Part shown: piece by piece, positions 1 through 8,916 of the stretch | Layout of the letters: each line of letters starts with the position of its first letter | Numbering within the stretch: the first letter of the stretch is position 1 | Assembly (NCBI RefSeq): GCF_017498545.1 | Contig: NZ_CP071793.1 | Location: forward strand, 3,658,001-3,722,000 | DNA: 64,000 nucleotides | DNA from: Sulfidibacter corallicola | GTDB lineage: Bacteria > Acidobacteriota > Holophagae > Acanthopleuribacterales > Acanthopleuribacteraceae | Reading direction: 5' to 3' | Made by a program: the position numbers and the translations under genes | Notes under the pieces: model-generated | What the model was told of the DNA's origin: nothing | The model's database searches: none | Seen by the model: the letters and a program-made list of their open reading frames with translations, nothing else

Positions 1-1607
1 TGCGACATACCGAGCCACAAAAGATTGTCGACCAACTCGAGATGATCGCCCAAGTGCGCCTCTCGTAACGCGACCGCCTGTTTTAGCAACGCCTCGGCCT
101 CCTTGAAGAGAGATAGGTTGTAATAGACCTTGCCCAACGTGTGGGCCAGCCGGGCTTGGGTGACCGGCTGATTCCCGAGATTCGTGGTAATGCGCGCGGC
201 GCCCTTGTCGAGAAGCTCCCGCACGGTCAATTCTTCGCCACGATTTTCAGAAGGATCCGAGAGCTCGAAAAGTTCGGTCATGAAAGCCGAGACCTCGGTG
301 GCGGCCTCGGCTTCGGCGTCGGCACGCTGAGCCTGTAGGCGCGATTCGGATTCGGCGCGCCTGGCTTTGATCATGCCCGTCGAAGTTCCGATGACCCCGC
401 CGACCAGGGCCAGCAAGGCGATGGTCGCCGCGAAGACCCCTGTTCGATGTCGACGGATGTACTTGGCGATGCGATAGGACAATCGAGGGGCCCTGGCCTG
501 GACGGGATGGTGCGATAGAAACCGTTTGATGTCGGCCGCCAGTTCCGCCGCCGAACCGTAGCGTTGATCCGGCTCCGACTCGATGGCCTTCAGGGTGATC
601 CAATCCAGGTCGCCTTTGAGCGTTTTCACGAAAGTGGCGACATGGAGCCCTCGTTTTTGGGCGAACTCCTCCGCCTTTTGCTGGTCCAACCCCGACACAC
701 GGTTGCTGGGCCGTTCCGTGTCCTCGGACGCCAAAGGTGCGGGGAAAGGCCCGAAAAACTCGCGTTTCGGACCGATGCCCGCCAACAATTCGTAGAGCAC
801 CAGCCCGAGGGAGTACACGTCACCACGCGTATCGACGCTGCCCGGGGCCTGGATGGCTTCCGGACTCATGTAGAGCGGTGTTCCGATCACGCCGCCCTTG
901 GTCAAGGTTTCTCCTTCGGTCAAGGGCTGATCGATCGCCTTTGCGATTCCGAAATCGATGATTTTGGGTATCACCTGTCGATCATGTTCCGCAACCATCA
1001 AATTGGAGGGCTTGAGATCGCGGTGCATCACCCCTTTTTGGTGGGCATGCTGAACGCCTTCGCATATTTTGATGAACAGACGAAGGCGATCCTCGATTGT
1101 CAATTTCCGTGTGTCGCAATAGTGAGATAAGGTCTCTCCCTCGATGTACTCCATCGCAAAAAAAGGAAATCCCCGTTCCGTGGTTCCCGCTTCATAGAGC
1201 TGCGCCACGTAGGGGTGTGAAAGCCGCGCCATCGCCTGACGCTCGGCGGCGAACCGAGCCATGGCCATCGAATCTCGAAGGCTGGCATGCACCACTTTCA
1301 AAGCGACTTTTCGGGTGACATTCTCGGTTTGTTCGGCGAGGTACACCGTCCCCATCCCACCATGTCCGAGCTCTTTGACGATGCGATAGGGACCAATGGT
1401 CTCTCGAAAATCATCGCAATCGTCCGTTGTGGCGTTCTGGAGCGTGGGCGCATCGAGGCTGACCGCCGAGGGCACCCCGAATTCGTTGAAAGAAAACGCT
1501 TTCCGAGGCATTTCCTCCTTGTTTTCCGTTCCCAGTTTTGTGGGCCCTTCGAAGAGTTCTTTGCCACCGGACTTCGCTTCGTCGTTTTTCCCTTGCTCGT
1601 CCACCAT
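1..1607 (-). CDS. Membrane-anchored Ser/Thr protein kinase, C-terminus outside window
   Basis: Hanks-type Ser/Thr protein kinase, about 535 residues visible; the C-terminal part runs off the left edge. The ATG at 1607 begins MVDEQGKNDEAK. After a charged linker of about 70 residues comes the kinase domain: Gly-rich loop GHGGMGTVY, VALK lysine, catalytic MHRDLKPSN, IDFGIAK and MSPE. All key catalytic residues are present, so it should be active. The domain is followed by a basic stretch, one hydrophobic segment (about residues 385-405, ATIALLALVGGVIG), a charged coiled-coil-like stretch and the start of TPR-like sequence (KVYYNLSLFKEAEALLKQA). This is the common cytosolic kinase, TM, TPR plan. 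Substrates are unknown. It lies downstream of, and on the same strand as, the giant kinase gene, but a 431-nt gap makes a shared transcript uncertain. Confidence 0.9.
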   Translation of the reverse strand, partial: MVDEQGKNDEAKSGGKELFEGPTKLGTENKEEMPRKAFSFNEFGVPSAVSLDAPTLQNATTDDCDDFRETIGPYRIVKELGHGGMGTVYLAEQTENVTRKVALKVVHASLRDSMAMARFAAERQAMARLSHPYVAQLYEAGTTERGFPFFAMEYIEGETLSHYCDTRKLTIEDRLRLFIKICEGVQHAHQKGVMHRDLKPSNLMVAEHDRQVIPKIIDFGIAKAIDQPLTEGETLTKGGVIGTPLYMSPEAIQAPGSVDTRGDVYSLGLVLYELLAGIGPKREFFGPFPAPLASEDTERPSNRVSGLDQQKAEEFAQKRGLHVATFVKTLKGDLDWITLKAIESEPDQRYGSAAELAADIKRFLSHHPVQARAPRLSYRIAKYIRRHRTGVFAATIALLALVGGVIGTSTGMIKARRAESESRLQAQRADAEAEAATEVSAFMTELFELSDPSENRGEELTVRELLDKGAARITTNLGNQPVTQARLAHTLGKVYYNLSLFKEAEALLKQAVALREAHLGDHLELVDNLLWLGMS

Positions 1608-2038
1608 GCCAACCCCTCAGTCACGGCTGTGTACCATTCACACTCGATGCACCGAAAAATGGCTCGAGCGATACGACCCCAAAAAACCACCGGGAACCCA
1701 CCGTTTCGCGTGAATGCAGGCGAATCCGCCCTGACCACCGCATTCTAGGGATCGCTGCCGAACGCAGCGCCATGGATGTGGGCCCCGCCACATTCAACAA
1801 ACCAATATCATCTTTAGAAAATCATTTCATAATTCCAATATACACACTCAAGCAAAAAAATACGGCAGAAAGTACTGCGACTCGTTTTCTGCAAACACAA
1901 CGAATTCCATTCATTTACCTGAACCCAATCAACAGGTTGGGTGAGTATCGCTTTGGCATCTTTCAAATCGAGGTGGCACCGGGACAGGGGCACATCGCGT
2001 GCCAAGAAATGAACCGACTCCCAAAACCGAGAACACCT
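1608..2038. other. Intergenic region between two kinase genes
   Basis: No credible gene is seen. The middle (about 1800-1920) is clearly AT-richer than the flanks and probably holds the promoter of the downstream minus-strand kinase. I could not pick a convincing -35/-10 pair or a terminator with a U-tract for the upstream gene. Confidence 0.5.
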
Positions 2039-5000
2039 TCAATCCAGTTTGCTGGATGGCTCCAAAGCCACCGGTAAAAGCCGATCCAGCAAATCCAGGT
2101 TGGCTCCCGATGCGGCCGGCACATGCGATCCCTCTCGAAAATACGCGTCACGAAACGGACCAATCCCTTCCAGACGATAGCGAGGTGCGAAGGTCAAGCC
2201 CTCCCCATCCAACTGGTAACCGAAATGAACGAGAGACTTCTGCAGAAGTGAATCGAGGATCTCGGGGTTGCCGCTCAGGCGGTGGAAGGTGGCTTGCCGC
2301 TCGAGATCCCAAATTCGAAGAAATCCCTCTTCGGTTCCGGCAACCGCTCCCCCTTGGCCGGGCAACGTGACGTGAAACGTGTAGGGCGCCCCGTTTTGCC
2401 GAAACCGGGCGATCGTCTGCTGAGATTCCAAGTCCCATAGCCGATAGCCATCGGCGAGCGAATAGGAAATCAGTTGCCTGCCTTCGGCGAGAAATTCCAC
2501 CGCGGCCACCAATCGTCGATGTCCCACGAGCGTCGCCCGGACCTGTCGGGAATCGATATCCCAAAGCTTGATGATCCCGTCGCCGTGGCCAATGGCTACG
2601 GTGCGCTCGTCTGGCGAACAAGCGACACCATAAATAAAATTTCTGGGATCGAAGTACTTGGCAACGATTCCCCGCTTGGAGAGATCCCAGACGATCAATT
2701 CGCCTACGAGGCATCCCGATACCAGATAATTGCGCTGGCTCAGGAAACGTAACATGTGAACCTGTTGGGTTTGATGACCGACGAGGGAGGTCTGCTCCAA
2801 ACCAGTCGCCACATCCCACAGTTTGATGATGCCATCGTGGGCCGAACTGGCCAGGGTTTGGCTGTCCGGAGAGAATGCGACGTCGAAGGCACTCATGGGG
2901 TGCCCTTTGGGCCGAGGGAGTTCCCGGCCATCCGCCACCCGCCACGAACGCACCGACCCGTCCCTGAAGGCGGCGGCAAACAGGCGTTCATCCGGAGAGA
3001 AGTCGAAACTCATGAGCGCGCCACCATCCAAGGAGGAAAGAGTGTTCGAGTGGGGCTCCCGATCTCGATGCCAAAGGGTCACGCGTTCCTCTTGGTCCAG
3101 GACCGCGATCGCGGCGCCGTTTCGAGAAACGGCCAGGTCGAGAACGCGATCGAAAGGGTAATCGAGATCCTTGGGCAGCGATGGCTCGCCAAGGTTCCAG
3201 ATTTTGGCGGTGCCGTCCTCCGAACCGGAAAGCAGCAGCTTGCCATCGGCAGAAAACTCAAGCGCGATGACGGTTTGATCGTGACCCGCCAGACGAGCGC
3301 GCGGATGCCACTTGGGCGGCCCATCGCCTTCCTGGTTCAACGCCGCCAAATGGATGACTCGGTCGACGCCACCGGCGGCCAAGGTGGTTCCATCCCGCGA
3401 AAAGGCGACCGATTCAAGGGGGCCTGAATAGGTGAGGGTTTGCACCGATTGACCCTTGGCCACATCCCAAATGCGAAGGGTTCCGTCGTCGGAAACGGAA
3501 GCCAGCCATCGACCGTTCCGCGCAAAGGCCACATCCCAAATATCGTCCATATGACCCGAAAGAGTGGCGCGTGGTGTGGCACGTTCGAGATCCCACAACA
3601 CCACGGTTCGATCTCCGGAAGAGGAAGCGAGAATCCCTCCGTCCGGCGTAAAAGCCAAATCGAACACATGGGTATCGTGGCCCGGCAACGATGTCCGGTG
3701 TAGGTCCTTGGGCAGGGTTCGATCCGTGCCCGGCAGTGCAAAGGCCGTCAAGGCATCGGCGACCGACCACAGTTCGATGGCTCCGGAAGATCCGGCCGCG
3801 GCCAGAAGGGTACCATCGGGAGAAAAGGGCGCCTGGAGAACGGTGCTGTCGGGAAGCTCCAAGGTCGCGAGCAGCTCCCCTTCGGGGACCTTCCACAGTT
3901 TGATGAGACCCTTCATGCAGGCGGTGGCGATCAACTGGTTGTCGGGCGAAAAGCTCAAACTCGAAACCGGGCCGATATGACCCGAGAGCAATACCAAGGG
4001 TCTGCCGGTCGCTAGATCCCAAATACGGGCCTGGTTGTCGCTGGACCCTGTCGCCAGCAACTGGCCGTCGGGGGAGAGTGCGACACTGGAGAGATGACTA
4101 CCATGGCCGGACAGCCGGGCCTGCGGACGCGCCAGAGAGGCATCCCACAGCACCCAGTCCCCACAGGTAACCGAAACCCATCGATGTTCGGGGTGGACCG
4201 CAAGGTGATATCCCAGCGCGGGGTCCAGCAAACGCAGGGGAGCCAGTCCATGCTCACGACGAACGATGCCAGAATAGGGAGTCCACCGCGCATTCGAGGT
4301 TCCCGTGGCGAAATCCCAAAGCTCGAGATCCCCCCCGGCCCCGAGCACGATCAAGTGTTCTTGTTCCGAAAAGGGCTCGAGAGCGACCGGTCCCCCAGGT
4401 AATTCGAGGCGTATTTCGCGGCGTATCGACCCATCGTCCCGGTATTGTCGCAAGATTCCGTCGCGATACGCGACCACCCAGGAGTCCTTCAACGCCACGA
4501 CGTCGACGACCCTCTCTGGGCCATCAGTCTCGATATGAACTGTGCCCGGGGTGGCAAGGCCCTCCACCACAAGGGCACCACCAGCCGACGCCCAAGCCAC
4601 TTGGCGCCCGTCTCGCGAGACGGCCAAGGCAGTGGCCGGTCCCGCCATTCGCGGAGGAACGATTCGCGGTCGATCGGAAACCCATTGCCCGTTCTCGAGA
4701 GACCAGATTCGGAGCGTGCCGCTTTTGTCGAGGGACACCAGGAACCGTCCCCCCGAAGTGAAGGCCACGTCCACTACCGGCTCACCGTGATCCAAAGTCG
4801 CTTCGGGTTTTTGGACACGCCCGGACCCGTCCGGAAGGCGCCACAGGAGAACCTTTCGATCGTCACTGGCGGAAGCCAAGAGGGAAGGCACGTCAGGCCG
4901 GTTCGCCGGCGCGAAGGCCAAAGCCCGAATGGGCAATCGATGACCCTGCAGCACACCGGCCGGACGGCCGTGCTCGAGATCGAGGAAATGAATATTGAAA

Positions 5001-8000
5001 TCGTTTCCGGCAAGCGCGAGAAACCGGCCGTCAGGGCTGAAACCCGATCGCTGCACGCCCTTGTGGGAAGGCGTGGTCCAAAGCAGGCGTCCGGCATCGA
5101 CCATGTCGGGCTGGTTCAGGCGGCCGACGGCGGCGGGTAGCCTGGCCGCTGGCGGCAACTCCAGAGAAAGTGCGGCCAGGGAATAAAGCCAGGCAGCGGA
5201 CACATGCCCCTCTTCCAACGCGACTTGCGATTTTTGGTCGTACATGTGGGCCAGATTCAGATTGCTTTCGAGTCGCTGGCTTTCGGCCACTTCTTGAGCC
5301 GCACGAGCCTGACGCTTCTCGCGATCGGCCCTGAGAAAGGCAAAAAAGGCCAGGCCCGCCAGGAAGAGGGCGATGCCCGTTGCGATGAAGGCCTGGTTGC
5401 GCCGCAATCGCATGCGCCGGGCCGCGACCTCTCGGGCACGGGCCTTGCGCTCGGCGAGCGCCACCCCCTCGGCCACGAAGGTCCGCTCCAGGTCGCCCAG
5501 ATGCGCACGCTCTCGTGCGACGAGATCCTTCATTTGATAGAGTGGGCCCCCACGCGGAAGGAGATCGGTACTGCGGCCCGATTCATCCCATAACTTCGCG
5601 TTCCGCCGCAGGTGGCCAACCTGACGGGCGGTCTCCCGATCCTCCGCCATCCAGGTAGCGATCGGCTGCCAGGAAGCGATCAGGGCCTCGTGGGCGACAT
5701 CGACGTAATCGCGCTTCCGCTCGACATCGCGAAAGGCTGTCAGGAGTCGCGCCTCGGTCCAGCGTCGGAGTAGCGTTTCGACGACTTCGGTAGTAGCTCC
5801 TACGGACAGCAATTCTTCCCGTGTGGCGCGACGCCGAGTATCCCTGGCTCCCTCTCCCGGTTGGATCAAGCACAGCACGAACATTTTGCGCAGGGTTTCA
5901 CGCGCTTCTTCGCTCAAGTCACGATACTCGGCATCGGCCCGTTTCGTCAGGGCCCCCTGAATGCCGCCGATCTCGTCGTAGGCCTCCACCTGGAGCGTGC
6001 CGACACGCCTGCGCTCGTAGAGCTCCAGCAGCGCGTGCTCCAGCAGAGGTAGATCTCCCGGCCGCCCACCGACGTCGTCGAGGATTCGCTCCAACAGGCC
6101 CGTTTCGAGGCGCAGACCCGCGGCACGTGCCGGTGCGACGATGGCACGCGCACAATCTTCGCGCTTCATGGGCGGCACCAGCAACGAGTTCTCGGTGAAA
6201 TGGTGGTTGAGGCCAGGGAATGCGGCACACTTACCTAGAAAGTCGGAGCGCATGGTCACCAACACCGAAACCGAACCTTCGGGTGCATCGACGGCGCGGC
6301 AGATCAGATCGACAAAGGTCGCGATCTCGGTGTGATCGTGGGCGAGGGAAAAGATTTCCTCGAATTGATCGACGACGAGGCAAAGGGCGTGACCACCACT
6401 TGCCGTCATCCATTCCCGACCGATGTAGGCGACGGCCTCGGGATCCTGACGCAACCGATCTCCCAGAGATTCCGGCGACTCGGCCAATTCGGTACCATCA
6501 AATAGCTTGTGCAGGCCGAAAGCGAGCTCTTCCACCGGATGTTGGGTAGGGGTGAGCAACAGAATGGCTCGACCCCACGACCGCAAGACCGGAACCGCGC
6601 CCGCTTGGACGATGGACGATTTGCCACTACCCGAGGGACCGAGAACCGCACAGAACCGTTCCTGTTTCGCTTTCTGCAACACGCGCTGAACGACCGATTC
6701 ACGACCGTGGAAAAAGTCCGCATCTTGTTCGCGAAAAACTTCGAGGCCACGAAAGGGGCAAACCCCCGTGGGCTCTTTGGGGGCCTCCGTTCCCAGGCGG
6801 ACCTCACGTACTTCGCCCAGAAGTCGTGCGATCCCCTCCTCGTTGAAACCATCCGGAAAGGTGGTCCATGCCTGCCCGCGCATAACCATGGGCAACCGCG
6901 TCTGTTTGTCGGGAAAGATCCCACCAGGCAACAAAACGGGCAACACGCGAAGGTCATCGGCCCGAAACGCGAGTGCATCGCGAATGGCCGGCTCCCGAGA
7001 CCACGGCTCCTGCCCCGTGGGACCAAGGCAAACGATGCAGGTATGGGTTTGGTCCATCGCCGTCATCATCGAGGTCAGGGGGTCCTCGTCGGAACCCACT
7101 CGCTCCACGTCGTACCAGATCTGGAGCGAACTCGCTTCTCGCAGTCGGTTCACCAACTGCGCCACCACCCGCCGCTCATCGGGGTCGTACCAAATCACCG
7201 CGTCATGGCGTTTTTCGACGTCGGTGCCTCCTGACCGATTGGGCAAGATGGCAAGGACCCGATCGAGATCGTGAATCATGCGCTCGGCGGTAGGGTATCG
7301 TTGAGCAGGCTCCCCCGAGGTCGCCGTACGCAACACATATCCCAGCGCCTCGGGTATGGCTTCGGCTGCGGTGTCGAAACCGTCGGGCGGATCGCCATCG
7401 CCCTTCTCGGATGCCCGATCCATGGTAGACCGTCGGGAGCGCCCCTCCGACATCAGGCGCGAAATCATTTTCTGCGGCGATGGCCCCAAGTTCGAGGGGG
7501 ACACCCCGCAAAGCAATTGCAACAACACCAAACCCAGCGCATAGATATCGGTGGTCCGACTGACCGGTTGGCCCATTCGCTGTTCGGGTGAGGCGTATTC
7601 AGGGGTCATGGGTGAGAAACCCGTTCGCCCTTCCAGCTCATGGGAAAAGGCGGCGATGCCGAAATCCAACAGTTTCGGTTCGGGATCCGTACCGTCTCGA
7701 CCTCCGGTGACCATCAGGTTCCCCGGTTTGATGTCGCGGTGGACGATTCCCGCCGCATGGGCAAAACCAACCGCCGACACGATCTTCCGAAACAGGACCA
7801 GCAAGGTCCTCAGTGAAGGGGCTTGGTCGGTACACCACTTCTCGATGGTTTGGCCCTCGATGTACTCCATAATGAAGTAGGGATATCCGTCGGAGATGGT
7901 ACCCGCGTCCAGCAGCACGGCAATGTGCGGGTGTTTCAGATCGGCGAGCAACTGGCGCTCGCGGCGAAAGTCCTCGACCAATTCGGGCGTGGCCAATTTC

Positions 8001-8395
8001 GCCTGAATCAACTTGACCGCCACCGACATCTTCAGTTCGTCATCGTCCCGCAGACCCAAGAACACGGTCCCCATGCCGCCGCGACCCAACTCGCGCGCCA
8101 ACACGTAGGGGCCGATGCGACGGCCGAGCAGAGCAGGTGTCATTTCCGCCGTCGTACCCGAGCTCGAAGACGAGTCCTCCATCGACAGACCCTCCTCGGG
8201 AACCAACTGGTCCAGTTGATCCAGTGGATGGGAAAGCTCGTCGACATCCATGAGTGCCAGACATTCATTGATTTCGGCCATGATGGCCGGATCATCGCCT
8301 ATCTCGCTTCGAAGCCAGTCGTCCCGCTCCTGGGGTTCGAGGTTGGCAGCTTCGCGACACAATTCGAGAATTCGTCGTTCCCGTGCTAAATCCAT
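2039..8395 (-). CDS. Giant Ser/Thr kinase - TIR - STAND NTPase - TM - WD40 protein
   Basis: About 2118 residues. The start was chosen at the ATG at 8395 (MDLARERRIL), preceded by GAGAGGAA about 7 nt upstream; an in-frame TTG 45 nt further out has no such site. Domains in order: helical N-terminus (1-90); Hanks kinase about 95-385 with GRGGMGTVF, Lys128, HRD 219-221 and DFG 244-246; TIR-like domain about 398-535 (CIVCLGPTG, PWSRE, VLPVLLPG); STAND-type P-loop NTPase about 545-960 with Walker A GPSGSGKS (586-593) and Walker B LCLVVDQFEEIF (671-682); one TM helix about 1001-1021; then more than a dozen WD40 blades (SPDG...LA...D..I..WD pattern) to near the C-terminus. The STAND core and WD40 repeats normally act as nucleotide switch and sensor; kinase and TIR would be outputs. 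This suggests a signalling or immune (conflict) protein, but no target is known. Both a kinase and a TIR in one chain is unusual. Confidence 0.88.
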   Translation of the reverse strand: MDLARERRILELCREAANLEPQERDDWLRSEIGDDPAIMAEINECLALMDVDELSHPLDQLDQLVPEEGLSMEDSSSSSGTTAEMTPALLGRRIGPYVLARELGRGGMGTVFLGLRDDDELKMSVAVKLIQAKLATPELVEDFRRERQLLADLKHPHIAVLLDAGTISDGYPYFIMEYIEGQTIEKWCTDQAPSLRTLLVLFRKIVSAVGFAHAAGIVHRDIKPGNLMVTGGRDGTDPEPKLLDFGIAAFSHELEGRTGFSPMTPEYASPEQRMGQPVSRTTDIYALGLVLLQLLCGVSPSNLGPSPQKMISRLMSEGRSRRSTMDRASEKGDGDPPDGFDTAAEAIPEALGYVLRTATSGEPAQRYPTAERMIHDLDRVLAILPNRSGGTDVEKRHDAVIWYDPDERRVVAQLVNRLREASSLQIWYDVERVGSDEDPLTSMMTAMDQTHTCIVCLGPTGQEPWSREPAIRDALAFRADDLRVLPVLLPGGIFPDKQTRLPMVMRGQAWTTFPDGFNEEGIARLLGEVREVRLGTEAPKEPTGVCPFRGLEVFREQDADFFHGRESVVQRVLQKAKQERFCAVLGPSGSGKSSIVQAGAVPVLRSWGRAILLLTPTQHPVEELAFGLHKLFDGTELAESPESLGDRLRQDPEAVAYIGREWMTASGGHALCLVVDQFEEIFSLAHDHTEIATFVDLICRAVDAPEGSVSVLVTMRSDFLGKCAAFPGLNHHFTENSLLVPPMKREDCARAIVAPARAAGLRLETGLLERILDDVGGRPGDLPLLEHALLELYERRRVGTLQVEAYDEIGGIQGALTKRADAEYRDLSEEARETLRKMFVLCLIQPGEGARDTRRRATREELLSVGATTEVVETLLRRWTEARLLTAFRDVERKRDYVDVAHEALIASWQPIATWMAEDRETARQVGHLRRNAKLWDESGRSTDLLPRGGPLYQMKDLVARERAHLGDLERTFVAEGVALAERKARAREVAARRMRLRRNQAFIATGIALFLAGLAFFAFLRADREKRQARAAQEVAESQRLESNLNLAHMYDQKSQVALEEGHVSAAWLYSLAALSLELPPAARLPAAVGRLNQPDMVDAGRLLWTTPSHKGVQRSGFSPDGRFLALAGNDFNIHFLDLEHGRPAGVLQGHRLPIRALAFAPANRPDVPSLLASASDDRKVLLWRLPDGSGRVQKPEATLDHGEPVVDVAFTSGGRFLVSLDKSGTLRIWSLENGQWVSDRPRIVPPRMAGPATALAVSRDGRQVAWASAGGALVVEGLATPGTVHIETDGPERVVDVVALKDSWVVAYRDGILRQYRDDGSIRREIRLELPGGPVALEPFSEQEHLIVLGAGGDLELWDFATGTSNARWTPYSGIVRREHGLAPLRLLDPALGYHLAVHPEHRWVSVTCGDWVLWDASLARPQARLSGHGSHLSSVALSPDGQLLATGSSDNQARIWDLATGRPLVLLSGHIGPVSSLSFSPDNQLIATACMKGLIKLWKVPEGELLATLELPDSTVLQAPFSPDGTLLAAAGSSGAIELWSVADALTAFALPGTDRTLPKDLHRTSLPGHDTHVFDLAFTPDGGILASSSGDRTVVLWDLERATPRATLSGHMDDIWDVAFARNGRWLASVSDDGTLRIWDVAKGQSVQTLTYSGPLESVAFSRDGTTLAAGGVDRVIHLAALNQEGDGPPKWHPRARLAGHDQTVIALEFSADGKLLLSGSEDGTAKIWNLGEPSLPKDLDYPFDRVLDLAVSRNGAAIAVLDQEERVTLWHRDREPHSNTLSSLDGGALMSFDFSPDERLFAAAFRDGSVRSWRVADGRELPRPKGHPMSAFDVAFSPDSQTLASSAHDGIIKLWDVATGLEQTSLVGHQTQQVHMLRFLSQRNYLVSGCLVGELIVWDLSKRGIVAKYFDPRNFIYGVACSPDERTVAIGHGDGIIKLWDIDSRQVRATLVGHRRLVAAVEFLAEGRQLISYSLADGYRLWDLESQQTIARFRQNGAPYTFHVTLPGQGGAVAGTEEGFLRIWDLERQATFHRLSGNPEILDSLLQKSLVHFGYQLDGEGLTFAPRYRLEGIGPFRDAYFREGSHVPAASGANLDLLDRLLPVALEPSSKLD

Positions 8396-8916
8396 GAATG
8401 GGTTCCTCTCGTCCGAACGCGCGCTCGAACCCACCGACAACGGTATTCACTAGGTTTTTCGAAGCGCACGTGGCACCCAAAATTAAAAGAAACCAGGACG
8501 AATCGAAGCCAACATTACAAAAATGTAGTCCATATTTCCATCAACATTTCCTCACAATTCGCCATTATTTTTTTCGGTAGCAGGGGCCGAGAACACCCCA
8601 CACGGAGTTCTTAAACCGAGGATTCGAAAAGCCTTACCGAATCCGGCGAACGCAGCCACGACCATTGCGACAAGCTGAGCGGGGACATCTGTGATCCTTT
8701 TTGATAGAGATGCCTTGCGAGTTTTTCAGCTATTCATCTTGGGTTGATTTTAGGTTTTTTCATCGCGCGGTTCCCTGCGAGCCCGTGGAGTTGACACAGC
8801 GGATTCCCAAGGGAAAGACGAATTGAAGAATTGCAGGCTTCGTGCTGAAATATTCGGTCCGTTTCCAGAGTAAACAAGGGTTCTATCGGCTCCAAAAAAC
8901 TGCATCAGTGAGGCGA
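8396..8916. other. Divergent intergenic region, kinase-TIR gene / ppc
   Basis: No gene is supported. It must hold promoters for both the minus-strand giant kinase and the plus-strand ppc gene. Segments around 8500-8580 and 8700-8765 are AT-rich. A perfect TTGACA at 8791-8796 faces ppc, but the hexamer 17 nt downstream (AAAGAC) is a poor -10, so I do not call a promoter. Confidence 0.4.
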
